This document shows positions 1-7,034 of a stretch of 9,972 bases of DNA, piece after piece (within the stretch, counting starts at the first letter, position 1; each line of letters begins with the position of its first letter). This DNA is from Alphaproteobacteria bacterium (GTDB taxonomy: Bacteria; Pseudomonadota; Alphaproteobacteria; Rhizobiales; Xanthobacteraceae). The stretch is from the NCBI GenBank assembly GCA_005884465.1, contig VAZH01000008.1, forward strand, positions 1 to 9,972. Direction: 5' to 3'. The notes beneath the pieces were generated by a model. That model did no database searches. It was given only the letters and a program-made list of their open reading frames with translations, and was not told the origin of the DNA. Both the position numbers and the translations under genes were made by a program.

Positions 1-1
1 T

Positions 2-244
2 CAAAGGGCTTACGTTCGTCCCTTCTATGGCTATGAATCCGAGGTCCTGTTCACGCCTGCATACGTCGATATCCCCTACATCCCGCCTTTGATAGGCACC
101 CCATTGCTCCCGGGATCTTCGACGCTGCCGGGCTATTATGGGTGGCCTTATTCCTACGATTACCAAGGCCCCTACTACGACGGTCCCTATGTCAACTATT
201 GGGACCGCCTGCCCTACGCCTGCGGCGTTTACGGTTATTGCTAG
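2..244 (+). CDS. 3' end of a Tyr/Pro/Gly-rich protein of unknown function (partial)
   Basis: The frame entering from the left edge is open for 80 codons and stops at TAG 242-244. About one residue in five is Tyr (17 of 80) and 12 are Pro, arranged as short PY, GYY, GPYY and YGY units. It ends in Tyr-Gly-Tyr-Cys. Such low-complexity tails occur on exported or envelope proteins of alphaproteobacteria, but no domain is recognisable. The start, any signal peptide and the main body lie outside the window. Its stop is only 5 bp from the stop of the convergent iron permease gene, so no terminator fits between them. The regular Tyr/Pro phasing in one frame, with no internal stop, is the main argument that it is real. 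Confidence 0.6.
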   Translation, partial: QRAYVRPFYGYESEVLFTPAYVDIPYIPPLIGTPLLPGSSTLPGYYGWPYSYDYQGPYYDGPYVNYWDRLPYACGVYGYC

Positions 245-249
245 GGATT

Positions 250-1065
250 TTACGGTTTCGCCGTGCGCATCGCCGCCTGGCCTTCGCGCGCGAGCCGGCT
301 GTTGCGCTGAACCACTGAATAGGTCGCGAGCGCAAAGACGATCACCAATAGCTGTACCGACAGCGCTTCCACGCTTGGATTCAATCCGATGGCACGGAGC
401 CATGCTGCGCTTTTAAGTTCGGTGAACGGCAGCATCGACTGCTCCTGGAACTCCTGCACGGCTTCGCCGATAAATTTGATCGCCATCGCAAACAAGAACG
501 CCGATGTGATGATGAACAGCGGCCGCAGCGGAAGCTTTTGCGCGATCAGATTGATGAAATAGAACAGCACCACGAGGCCGGCTGTCGCGGCGGCAAGGCC
601 CGTGAACAAGCCGACGCTCCAGCCGCCCTCGGCTGACGCCAGCGCATTGATGAACAGCACGGTTTCGGCGCCTTCGCGAAATACCGCCAGGAAGGCGAGC
701 GCGGCGACCGCCCAGACGGTGTCCTGCGCCAGTGCGTTGTCGGCCTTGTGCGCGAGGTAATCCTGCCAGCCGCGCGGATCCTGCTTCACCATCAGCCAGC
801 CGCTGACGTAAAGCATCAGGCTGGCGGCAACGAGAATGATGATGCCTTCGAGCACGTCGCTGTGCTGGCCTGAATTCAACACTGCGAACAGCCAGGCGGC
901 GATGATGCTCGCGCCCACGGCGGCCAGCGATCCGCCGTAAAGCGCCCGGACGCGATGACCGGCGCCGGCCTTGGTGAGATAGCCGGCGAGTGCGGCTATC
1001 ACCAGCATGGCCTCCAGTCCCTCGCGGAGCAGGATGACAGCGGCTTGAATGAATGCAGACGACAT
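250..1065 (-). CDS. FTR1/EfeU-family high-affinity iron permease
   Basis: Predicted 271-residue inner-membrane protein. The two hallmark iron-binding REXXE motifs of the FTR1/EfeU family are visible: REGLE at about residues 14-18 in the first membrane segment and REGAE at about 130-134 in the fourth. Hydrophobicity suggests seven membrane segments, and the length is close to that of E. coli EfeU (276). Known family role: the permease passes iron across the inner membrane, usually with an oxidase or periplasmic partner. No efeO, efeB or cupredoxin-type partner is in the window, so the subunit arrangement is unknown. I chose ATG at 1065 over a TTG two codons upstream; neither has a convincing Shine-Dalgarno. 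The gene lies downstream of ctaA on the same strand, 153 bp away, and a weak Irr-box-like site lies in that gap. Confidence 0.9.
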   Translation of the reverse strand: MSSAFIQAAVILLREGLEAMLVIAALAGYLTKAGAGHRVRALYGGSLAAVGASIIAAWLFAVLNSGQHSDVLEGIIILVAASLMLYVSGWLMVKQDPRGWQDYLAHKADNALAQDTVWAVAALAFLAVFREGAETVLFINALASAEGGWSVGLFTGLAAATAGLVVLFYFINLIAQKLPLRPLFIITSAFLFAMAIKFIGEAVQEFQEQSMLPFTELKSAAWLRAIGLNPSVEALSVQLLVIVFALATYSVVQRNSRLAREGQAAMRTAKP

Positions 1066-1202
1066 GAGCAAAACCCGTTGGTTGGCTCGTTTTATCGTCC
1101 AAGCGTCTTATGTAAAGCGGTGCCGCTCCACACAACTTCGTTAGTATGCGCGCGGATGCGCGAACGCCCTGCAAACAGGCCACTTCTGCAAACGCGAAGA
1201 AA

Positions 1203-1219
1203 ATTAGAATCGTTCAATT
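1203..1219 (-). promoter_or_regulatory. Weak candidate iron-control (Irr/ICE-like) site upstream of the FTR1 gene
   Basis: The bases TTAGAATCGTTCAAT at 1204-1218 contain a left half TTAGAA, a 3-bp spacer and a partial right half TTC. As I recall it, the rhizobial Irr box is TTTAGAA-N3-TTCTAAA; this site matches about 10 of those 14 positions, with the left arm nearly perfect and the right arm poor. It lies just past the ctaA stop and about 140 bp upstream of the FTR1 start. The gene context (iron uptake, heme) fits, but the match alone is weak. Confidence 0.25.
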
Positions 1220-2310
1220 CAGCTGATTTGGCTGACCGGCAGGACCAACTTTTGCTGTTGCCGTTCGGGGTGCCGCGCCGCCAATCGTTCGGCTTGAAAG
1301 ATCGCAAGCGTCAGAACCGACATCGCGACGGCTTGATGCCCCAATCCGAGCAGGATAGGAACCTGATTGAGCAGCGTGAGAATGCCCAAAGCCGCCTGCA
1401 ACGTGATCGCCGCCGCCAACCATAATGCACCGTTGACAGCAATTGCCCCGGCCCGCGAACGAACGGCGTCGAGCGCATGCAGAATCGCCAGCGCAAATAA
1501 TGCATAGGCGACCATGCGATGCTCGAACTGTACAGTCAGCGTATTGTCAAACAGATTGCGCCACCACGGCTCCTCGAAGAACAGTCGCGCCGCGGATGGA
1601 ATCAACGCACCGTCTATATGAGGCCAGGTATTGTAGACGCGCCCCGCGCGCAGGCCCGCGAGCAGCGCACCCAGATAAAGCTGCACGAACGTCAGCACTA
1701 GCAGGGCCACACTACTGATCTTAAGCCGCGAGGATGCAGCTGACGGAGGCCGGTCCGCCAGCCGCCGCAGCGTCCAGACAATGGCAGAGAAAATGAGAAG
1801 CGCCAGCATCAGATGGGTGGCGAGCCGATATTGCGAAACTTCGACCCGCTCTGAAAGCCCGGAGGCCACCATCCACCAGCCGACCACGCCCTGCAGCGCC
1901 CCGAGACCGAAGATCAGCCACAGCCGTCGCCTCAGCTCCGCGCTCAAAGCGCCGCGCCACAGGAACCAGAGAAACGGCAACAGATAGGCAACCCCGATCA
2001 CGCGCCCGAGCAGACGGTGGCTCCATTCCCACCAGAAAATGGTCTTGAACTCGGCAAGACTCATGCCGGCGTTGAGCTCGCGATATTGCGGGATGGTCTT
2101 GTAGGCTTCGAACGCCTGGGTCCATTGCTCCTGATTGAGCGGCGGCAGCGTGCCGGTGACCGGCTTCCACTCTACAATCGAAAGCCCGGATTCGGTGAGC
2201 CGCGTGGCGCCGCCGACCAGCACCATGATCGCGATCAACGCGGCGATCGAGACGAGCCACCAACGGACGGCGCGGTGGTGCGATGTCTGGGGCGCGGAAA
2301 TATCGGTCAT
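1219..2310 (-). CDS. ctaA: Heme A synthase (COX15/CtaA family)
   Basis: Predicted 363-residue polytopic membrane protein that converts heme O to heme A, the cofactor of aa3-type cytochrome oxidases. The N-terminal segment carries the family signature [12 protein letters not shown] (about 33-44) followed by [11 protein letters not shown]. The four conserved heme-ligand histidines are all present: H98 in EWSHR, H166 in ATHLM, H264 in EHRM and H325 in GHQAV. About eight membrane segments are seen. I see no cysteines, unlike the B. subtilis type with its loop disulfide. Start at ATG 2310: it gives the usual family length, and an upstream in-frame extension to 2394 would add 28 atypical residues and cross the promoter candidate. 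No strong Shine-Dalgarno is seen. It is divergent from the DUF2842 gene. An assembly partner such as ctaB is not in view. Confidence 0.95.
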   Translation of the reverse strand: MTDISAPQTSHHRAVRWWLVSIAALIAIMVLVGGATRLTESGLSIVEWKPVTGTLPPLNQEQWTQAFEAYKTIPQYRELNAGMSLAEFKTIFWWEWSHRLLGRVIGVAYLLPFLWFLWRGALSAELRRRLWLIFGLGALQGVVGWWMVASGLSERVEVSQYRLATHLMLALLIFSAIVWTLRRLADRPPSAASSRLKISSVALLVLTFVQLYLGALLAGLRAGRVYNTWPHIDGALIPSAARLFFEEPWWRNLFDNTLTVQFEHRMVAYALFALAILHALDAVRSRAGAIAVNGALWLAAAITLQAALGILTLLNQVPILLGLGHQAVAMSVLTLAIFQAERLAARHPERQQQKLVLPVSQIS

Positions 2311-2321
2311 CGAAGCTGCGC

Positions 2322-2349
2322 TTGAATGAATTTGCGCGCACCTTATAGT
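2322..2349 (+). promoter_or_regulatory. Candidate promoter for the DUF2842 gene
   Basis: TTGAAT (2322-2327; as CTTGAA it matches 5 of 6 of the rhizobial -35 CTTGAC) and TATAGT (2344-2349) are spaced by 16 bp. This predicts a start near 2356 and a leader of about 48 nt before ATG 2404. The -10 shares bases 2344-2347 with the -10 of the ctaA promoter candidate on the other strand. The call is by pattern only. Confidence 0.35.
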
Positions 2350-2369
2350 CCCACCCTTCCCGCGTGCAA
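2342..2369 (-). promoter_or_regulatory. Candidate promoter for ctaA
   Basis: On the minus strand, CTTGCA/TTGCAC (-35, plus-strand 2364-2369) is separated by 16 bp from TATAAG (-10, plus-strand 2342-2347). The -10 matches 5 of 6 positions of TATAAT, and read as CTATAA it matches 5 of 6 of the rhizobial CTATAT. The -35 is weaker. Transcription would start near 2335, giving a leader of about 25 nt. The -10 overlaps that of the opposing promoter candidate. Confidence 0.4.
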
Positions 2370-2403
2370 GGCGCGTCACTGAACCGAGCTGCACATTTCC
2401 GCC

Positions 2404-2610
2404 ATGACGATACGCACCCGCAAATTCTTTGGAACCATCGCCTTGCTCGTGCTGGTGGTGGTGTGGTCGTTGATGGGAATGACGGTGGCGCAGACGCCGT
2501 GGCTTGCGAGTTCCGGGCTGTTGCAGGCAATCTTCTACGTCGTGGCCGGCATTGGATGGGTGCTGCCGGCGATGCCGATCATCAGCTGGATGGCGAGGCC
2601 GGATGCGTAA
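2404..2610 (+). CDS. DUF2842 family small membrane protein
   Basis: A 68-residue protein with a basic N-terminus (MTIRTRKF) and two hydrophobic helices, about residues 8-28 and 36-60, separated by a short polar turn. The pattern and size match the DUF2842 family of short two-helix inner-membrane proteins found in alphaproteobacteria; its function is not known. The ATG at 2404 has no clear Shine-Dalgarno, but it is the only start that gives the basic-then-hydrophobic N-terminus. The gene is divergent from ctaA, with a shared intergenic region of 93 bp. Its last 29 bases overlap tail-to-tail with the deacetylase-like gene. Assignment to DUF2842 is from recalled family character, not a search. 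Confidence 0.8.
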   Translation: MTIRTRKFFGTIALLVLVVVWSLMGMTVAQTPWLASSGLLQAIFYVVAGIGWVLPAMPIISWMARPDA

Positions 2611-3709
2611 GTGACGCGCCGCGAGTACTCTGCACCGGAGGGAACGTGACGCCCGACAGAATCACGCGCATGGCGCGCAGCGAACGCTGCCGCCCGTCCC
2701 AAGCGATACGCGGAAGCACGTGCAGGTTGGTTCGGCCTTCCGCTTCCACGATGCCGGATAGCGCCGACGCCGCACTGACGAAGCCGGCCTCTGCGGTCAT
2801 CACAACGTGTTGCCGGCGAAAGGCGGCGCGATCGCCGAACGGATAGGCGAAATGCATGACGTCGCGCTGAAACGCGGCCTGCGCGACCGCCCGCCCCATC
2901 GTCATCTCGCGCAGCGCAGCCGCGTCGCTCAGGTTCGACAGAACAGGATAGTTCACTGTCGCGCTTCCAATTGTGACAAGCGGATCGGCCGCGAGCGTCG
3001 CCAGGTCGTCCCAGTCCATCGATGCCTCGCGCGACAGCGCCGCGAGGTCGACCGCGTATCGCCTGCAGAGATCGTTGATCGCGGACGAAACCTCAGGAGG
3101 CGCGAGCGAGCGCATCCAATTCTCGAGAAATTGATAAAGCTGGTATTTTTCGGAGGCGTTCCCAATATTGAAATGCCGCTCGGTGCGATCGATCACGAGG
3201 CTCAGGCGATTCTCGCGCGCGATCACCTCTTCAAGTGCGAGCCACCATGCTTCGCCTACGCCATCCGGGAACGCGGTCGGCACATAGACGGTGAAGGGCG
3301 CACCATGTCGCGACAACACCGGATAGGCCGCCGTCACCAAATCCTTGTAGCCGCCGTCGAATGTCAGGCACACAAACCGTCGTCGCGAAGCCAACGTAAC
3401 CGCGCGCCGGCAAGCCTCGTCCATTGAGACGATATCGAATTTCCAGCGCTTCAACGCCCGGATCGTCCGATCGAGAAATTTGGGCGTGATTTCCCGCGAT
3501 TTGAGCGGCTGAAACCGCGTCGCACGCCGCGGGCGCACACGTTCAAACCGCAAAACTACGCCGGCGCCGCCGGCCCGGCGTCCCCGCAACCACGGCACGC
3601 CGCTGAGATAGGCGAGTTCCAGTCTCAGGCTCGCCAAAAAACTGACTTCAGATGGCAACGTCTCGCCCCTGGATGCGGCCGCTCCGCCCCACCGCGGCCG
3701 CGTTGGCAT
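2582..3709 (-). CDS. Polysaccharide deacetylase-like (NodB-fold) protein lacking the metal ligands
   Basis: Predicted 375 residues. The NodB-homology scaffold is clear: [12 protein letters not shown] (about 112-123) where active enzymes have TFDDGY, then [25 protein letters not shown] (248-255) where active enzymes have G-(A/S)-H-T-x-x-H-P; and FAYPFGD (287-293), the usual third motif. The second Asp of motif 1 is Gly119, and the two His of motif 2 are Ala250 and Tyr254, so the whole Asp-His-His metal triad is missing. I infer a non-catalytic or altered protein, possibly binding polysaccharide. It sits beside an autokinase remnant and a glycosyltransferase, which suggests an exopolysaccharide role. 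The start is uncertain: ATG 3709 has no Shine-Dalgarno, whereas TTG 3658 (358 residues) has AGGGG 8 nt upstream and lies directly before the segment reading [15 protein letters not shown]. The 3' end overlaps the DUF2842 gene by 29 bp. Confidence 0.85.
   Translation of the reverse strand: MPTRPRWGGAAASRGETLPSEVSFLASLRLELAYLSGVPWLRGRRAGGAGVVLRFERVRPRRATRFQPLKSREITPKFLDRTIRALKRWKFDIVSMDEACRRAVTLASRRRFVCLTFDGGYKDLVTAAYPVLSRHGAPFTVYVPTAFPDGVGEAWWLALEEVIARENRLSLVIDRTERHFNIGNASEKYQLYQFLENWMRSLAPPEVSSAINDLCRRYAVDLAALSREASMDWDDLATLAADPLVTIGSATVNYPVLSNLSDAAALREMTMGRAVAQAAFQRDVMHFAYPFGDRAAFRRQHVVMTAEAGFVSAASALSGIVEAEGRTNLHVLPRIAWDGRQRSLRAMRVILSGVTFPPVQSTRGASLTHPASPSS
3675..3701. repeat. Paired GCGGCCGC repeat near the deacetylase-like gene start
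   Basis: Two copies of the 8-bp palindrome GCGGCCGC (3675-3682 and 3694-3701) flank an 11-bp spacer. Because each copy is self-complementary they are both direct and inverted repeats and could form a stem of 8 G/C pairs. The pair lies between the alternative ATG (3709) and TTG (3658) starts, so it is either codons or a structured leader, depending on which start is used. Confidence 0.5.
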
Positions 3710-3752
3710 TACTGTAGACAGGTTTTGCAAAAAACCGAAGCGAACGCCGGCT

Positions 3753-4330
3753 TCAGGCCGCCGCCACCCGCGGCCCGGGCTCCAGGGCATTCAAGGGCTG
3801 CGACGGTTTGCTCAGCATCGTCACCTCGGTGAAACCCACTGCTTTGAGCTGATCGCACATCAGGGTGCGGGCGTCATCAGCCATCGAGGCGTCCGGCACC
3901 ACGACGGCGCGCGCTTGCGCCGTCAACAACTCCGCAGACAGATCGGAGGCGGTACCGGCCTCCAGCAACACATGATCATAGACCCGCAGCAATGCATCGA
4001 TCGCGAGCGTGAGTCGCGGCGATTGCAGCAATGCGCGGTCCGAGCCTGGACGTCCGGCGCTCACGAGGTGAACCCGCGATAGCCGTTCCCTATTGATCGC
4101 CTGTGAAAAGGAGGCTTGCCCCAGCATCAAATCCGCCAGCCCCGGCGCGGCCGGATCGACCGATACCGCCGAGATCCTCGGCGACGACGCCGACAGATCG
4201 ACCACCACGACCTTTGCATGGCGCGCGATCAGGCGCGCGCCGGTTGAATTGCAGGTGGCTGCGCAGGCTTCGACACGGCCCGCTGGACGCGCGCCTTGTC
4301 GTCGCCTCTACGCCAGAATGCCAAACGCAT
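3753..4330 (-). pseudogene. Internally deleted, frameshifted remnant of an ExoP/Wzc-like chain-length determinant / tyrosine autokinase gene
   Basis: Two pieces in different frames. The 5' piece starts at ATG 4330 behind a good Shine-Dalgarno (GGGAG, 6 nt spacing), reads MRLAFWRRGDDKARVQ, becomes Pro/Ala-rich, and stops at TGA 4229 after 33 codons; this resembles the cytoplasmic start of Wzz/ExoP-type proteins. The 3' piece, open from about 4307 down to the stop at 3753, reads ARLIARHAKVVVVDLSASSP, like the Walker A' strand of bacterial tyrosine kinases, and continues through SRVHLVSAGRPG, a Walker-B-like strand YDHVLLEAGTASD and a C-terminal P-loop-fold helix/strand series. A full-length protein of this kind is about 700 residues; here the whole locus spans about 193 codons. 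The membrane helices, the periplasmic domain and the Walker A loop are missing. The inferred cause is a large internal deletion with its junction within 4229-4307. Alternative: the 3' piece is expressed alone from GTG 4208 (151 codons). Confidence 0.65.
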
Positions 4331-4432
4331 CGCACGCTCCCGTAATTACACCCCATTAAGGTTGCCGCTGCGTTAACTCAGCCGATTGCGCGCCTTTGAT
4401 GTCGCGGGTCCAGGCGTTGCGGTCATGCTTTG

Positions 4433-4440
4433 TTAACCAT
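4433..4440 (+). promoter_or_regulatory. CtrA-type half-site TTAACCAT upstream of the glycosyltransferase gene
   Basis: TTAACCAT is the second (half-site) CtrA recognition motif described in Caulobacter, and it is present exactly at 4433-4440, 68 bp before ATG 4508. A second GTTAAC lies at 4372-4377 in the same divergent intergenic region. An 8-bp match in AT-poor DNA is suggestive only. Confidence 0.2.
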
Positions 4441-4507
4441 GGAAGTCCCTAATCGGAATTGATATTCCTATGGATTGCAGCCCCGACGACACCGCGCTCG
4501 TGGGCGA

Positions 4508-5689
4508 ATGTTGGTTCTGATCATGCCCGCGACTACCGATCAGCCGCTTCGTATCCTGCACGCGGTGCGCGCACCGATCGGGGGAATCTTCCGTCACGTG
4601 CTGGACCTCGCCAACGGCCAGGCCGATCGCGGCCACCACGTCGGCATCGTCGCCGACAGCCTTACCGGTGGCGAACGCGCCGAGGCGGCGCTTAAGGAAA
4701 TCGCGCCACGCCTCAAGCTTGGCGTCCATCGTTTCGCCATCCGCCGCGGGCCATCTCCCGCGGACATTCTGGTATGGCTGCGCTTCATGCGCCTGACCCG
4801 GCGGCTACAGCCGCACGTCCTGCATGGACACGGCGCCAAGGCCGCCGCCTTCGTTCGCCTGAAGCGACGCTCGAATGGCACGATTCGCGTCTACACGCCG
4901 CATGGCGGGTCGCTGCATTATCCGCTGAATACACTGAAGGGCGCGATCCATAGTCGCCTCGAACGCGCGTTGATGAACTCTACTGATTTGTTCCTGTTCG
5001 AAAGCGTATTCGCGCGCGATGCCTATCAGCGTACGATCGGCATGCCGAGCGGGCTGGTACGTTGCGTGTTCAATGGCGTAACCGCCGACGAGTTCGATCC
5101 CGTGGTCAGGGCGGCTGATGCCACCGATATCGTCTATGTCGGTGAGTTCAAGCATATCAAGGGCGCCGACCTTCTGATCGATGCGGTGGCGCGGCTCCAC
5201 TCCGACGGCAAACCTTTCACGCTGACGCTCGCCGGTGACGGTGAGGAGCTCGAGGCTCTCAAGGCTCAAGTCCGAAAGCTCGGTCTTGCCGAGGCGGTGC
5301 ACTTCATTGGCCACGTCAAGGCGCGGTACGGCTTCTCCAAGGGAAAGCTGCTGGTCGTTCCGTCTCGCGGGGATTCGATGCCCTATGTCGTGATCGAGGC
5401 GGCCGCGGCGGGAATTCCGATGGTGGCCGCGAATGTCGGCGGCATTCCGGAGATTTTCGCTTCCCATACCGAGGCGCTGTTCGCGCCCAATATCGTGGGC
5501 GCGATGGCAGACGCGATCGAGAGCGCACTCGAGGATCCCGCCGCCGCGCAGGCGCGGGCAAAGTCGCTGCGAGAAAGAATCTTTCTGCATTTTTCGCAGA
5601 AGGCGATGGTCGAAGAGGTATTGGCGGGTTACCGCGACGCGCTCGCAGACCCTTGTCGTCAGGAGGCGCCTTCCCAGCAAGTCGAATAG
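4508..5689 (+). CDS. GT4-family glycosyltransferase, probably exopolysaccharide synthesis
   Basis: Predicted 393 residues with the GT-B two-domain fold of GT4 retaining enzymes. The N-terminal domain opens with LRILHAVRAPIGGIFRH, whose Gly-Gly loop is typical, followed by VLHGHGAKAAA. The C-terminal nucleotide-sugar domain begins at VYVGEFKHIKGADLLIDA (about 209-226). It contains the acidic E-x7-E site as D-x7-E (D289 and E297, in GDSMPYVVIEAAAAG) and ends in NVGGIPEIF. The donor and acceptor cannot be read from sequence. It is divergent from the autokinase remnant (177-bp gap) and close to the deacetylase-like gene, which suggests a surface-polysaccharide role at the cytoplasmic face of the membrane. 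The start is uncertain: ATG 4508 or ATG 4523 (388 residues); neither has a strong Shine-Dalgarno. The convergent neighbour ends 35 bp downstream. Confidence 0.9.
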   Translation: MLVLIMPATTDQPLRILHAVRAPIGGIFRHVLDLANGQADRGHHVGIVADSLTGGERAEAALKEIAPRLKLGVHRFAIRRGPSPADILVWLRFMRLTRRLQPHVLHGHGAKAAAFVRLKRRSNGTIRVYTPHGGSLHYPLNTLKGAIHSRLERALMNSTDLFLFESVFARDAYQRTIGMPSGLVRCVFNGVTADEFDPVVRAADATDIVYVGEFKHIKGADLLIDAVARLHSDGKPFTLTLAGDGEELEALKAQVRKLGLAEAVHFIGHVKARYGFSKGKLLVVPSRGDSMPYVVIEAAAAGIPMVAANVGGIPEIFASHTEALFAPNIVGAMADAIESALEDPAAAQARAKSLRERIFLHFSQKAMVEEVLAGYRDALADPCRQEAPSQQVE

Positions 5690-5724
5690 ACCGCCTCGCG
5701 GAAGATCAATTGCTCCTTAAATTT

Positions 5725-6099
5725 TTAGGTCTTCTCCATGGCGCGCTTGAGCGTGGGTTGTTGCGGAGCCGAATATTCAGGACTTCGCGATTCCATGCTG
5801 TATTTTTGGATCTCGGCCGACCACAGAACCATACCGCCGGGTCCCAGTTCCTCCGGGAATTTCGCGAGCAATTCGGCTTCGCAGATACCGAGTGCGCCGG
5901 CGGTCGCACTATTCGCCGCGCCCAATGCGATCATCGCCCGCACAAAGCGCTGGTCGGCGTCGCAGAAATTCGAGGCATCGCTACTCAGCAGTGCCGCCAG
6001 CGCATTCTTAAGCGCCTCTAGACGCGATGTGATTGCTTTCCGCTTTCGACCCGATCCAGGCCTCGCCCCGCCTCGACCGATTCCTTTAGATTTCACCAT
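5725..6099 (-). CDS. Small HTH-like protein with a GARPGSGRK N-terminal motif
   Basis: 124 residues, starting at ATG 6099 with GAAGG 6 nt upstream. The N-terminus is highly basic and holds GGARPGSGRKRK (about 10-21), a motif common at the start of phage small terminase subunits and other small DNA-binding proteins. The middle part, DADQRFVRAMIALG followed by AGALGICEAELLAKFPEEL (about 47-85), looks like a helix-turn-helix of the small-terminase kind, where the usual pattern is QR..V..M...G, IA..LGI..., L.K.F..EL. The last 35 residues are low in structure. No other phage gene is visible, so the name terminase is not justified; DNA binding is inferred. It follows the protease gene on the same strand after 38 bp and may be co-transcribed with it. 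Confidence 0.75.
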   Translation of the reverse strand: MVKSKGIGRGGARPGSGRKRKAITSRLEALKNALAALLSSDASNFCDADQRFVRAMIALGAANSATAGALGICEAELLAKFPEELGPGGMVLWSAEIQKYSMESRSPEYSAPQQPTLKRAMEKT

Positions 6100-6137
6100 T
6101 TAAAACCTTCGATCAGGTTAGGCCTAATGGCCGGCAC

Positions 6138-7034
6138 TTATTCATAGTTCGCGGCTAACAGAAGAACGCCACGGTGATCGATCGCAAACACGGGGGTAAG
6201 GTCCGGGACGCGAGAGTCTTCGATCAGTTCAGAGCGCTGGCTGTCGAGAATCAGCCAACGGCCGTCGAGGCGCGCGGCGAGTACGGCATGGTCCTGCCGG
6301 ATGGTGCGGTCGCGACCCATTACCACCCGCAGATCATCGCTCGGAAATCCGGCAGCCCGCAGCGCGACGTATTTGGCAAACGCGTAGTCCTCGCAATCGC
6401 CCTTTGCAGTAGCAAAGGTGGCAAGCGGCGCGCTCCAGCGATCGGCCTCGCCGTATTGCGCATAATCAGTAACAAAGCGGATAGAAGCGTTGACGCCGCG
6501 GTTGGCTTCCTCGAGCTGAGCGCGGCCGGATTTTGACTTGACTGCGTTGATCAACCGCAGAAATTGGGCGGCATACGAGGGGCAATCGCTAGCGTCGGCC
6601 CGGCATCGCTCCAGAACCTTCTGTTCCTTGATGATATCTGATTGTAAGCCGCGCCACTTGCGCGAAAGCAAACCTTCGGGCGCGCGGAACGTGAACAGCC
6701 CAAACGGCTCTGTGCCGCGAGCGGAGACCCCGGTCGGGGGTCGTGCATCCATCATGGCGTTCCAGGACTTTAGCGAGGCGAGACGAATTGCACCTTTCCC
6801 TCGACCCTCTGCGCGATCCAATTTTGCGAGAACACCATTGATCGTGAAGAACTTTGCAGGAGGCTGTGCCGACGTCCGGATCGGTTGTGAATTCCCAGGC
6901 GCTTCGGAAACGGCTTTCGGATCGTCTGCATAGGCAGTAGGAGGTAGCGCCCAGACGCCGATCAAGATCAAGATTGCAAAAACTGCAACGCGCGCAGGCG
7001 AGCCAAGCCTCAGCAATTTTTGGCGCAATGTCAT
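6138..7034 (-). CDS. Exported transglutaminase-like cysteine protease (BTLCP, peptidase C93, LapG-like fold)
   Basis: Predicted 298 residues. A signal peptide is clear: basic start, hydrophobic core about 16-30 and an Ala-X-Ala site (AYA/DD) near residue 36. The C-terminal half carries the catalytic triad of the BTLCP family: C214 in KGDCEDYA, H249 in RQDHAVL and D264 in LILDSQ. Upstream is the family-typical N-A-S-I-R-F-V-T-D stretch with the W-x-x-P-L-A-T-F run (about 182-207). C144 and C151 could form a disulfide in the periplasm. The best-known member, LapG, cuts a large adhesin at the cell surface under control of a c-di-GMP receptor; neither a LapD-like receptor nor an adhesin is in this window, so the substrate is unknown. 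The start ATG 7034 lacks a clear Shine-Dalgarno but gives the only sensible signal peptide. An HTH-like gene follows 38 bp downstream. Confidence 0.9.
   Translation of the reverse strand: MTLRQKLLRLGSPARVAVFAILILIGVWALPPTAYADDPKAVSEAPGNSQPIRTSAQPPAKFFTINGVLAKLDRAEGRGKGAIRLASLKSWNAMMDARPPTGVSARGTEPFGLFTFRAPEGLLSRKWRGLQSDIIKEQKVLERCRADASDCPSYAAQFLRLINAVKSKSGRAQLEEANRGVNASIRFVTDYAQYGEADRWSAPLATFATAKGDCEDYAFAKYVALRAAGFPSDDLRVVMGRDRTIRQDHAVLAARLDGRWLILDSQRSELIEDSRVPDLTPVFAIDHRGVLLLAANYE

Noticed and set aside
1155..1185. Small hairpins (CGCGC-GGAT-GCGCG and CCTG-CAAA-CAGG) between ctaA and FTR1 as a terminator
   Set aside because: Short stems with no T-run on the minus strand; not enough to call a terminator.
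4455..4468. Inverted repeat GGAAT-TGAT-ATTCC upstream of the glycosyltransferase
   Set aside because: Five-base arms are common by chance, and there is no second copy or matching known operator.
4805..5680. Minus-strand 291-codon frame opposite the glycosyltransferase
   Set aside because: Arg/His-rich shadow frame without a ribosome site or motifs; the plus-strand GT4 motifs are unambiguous.
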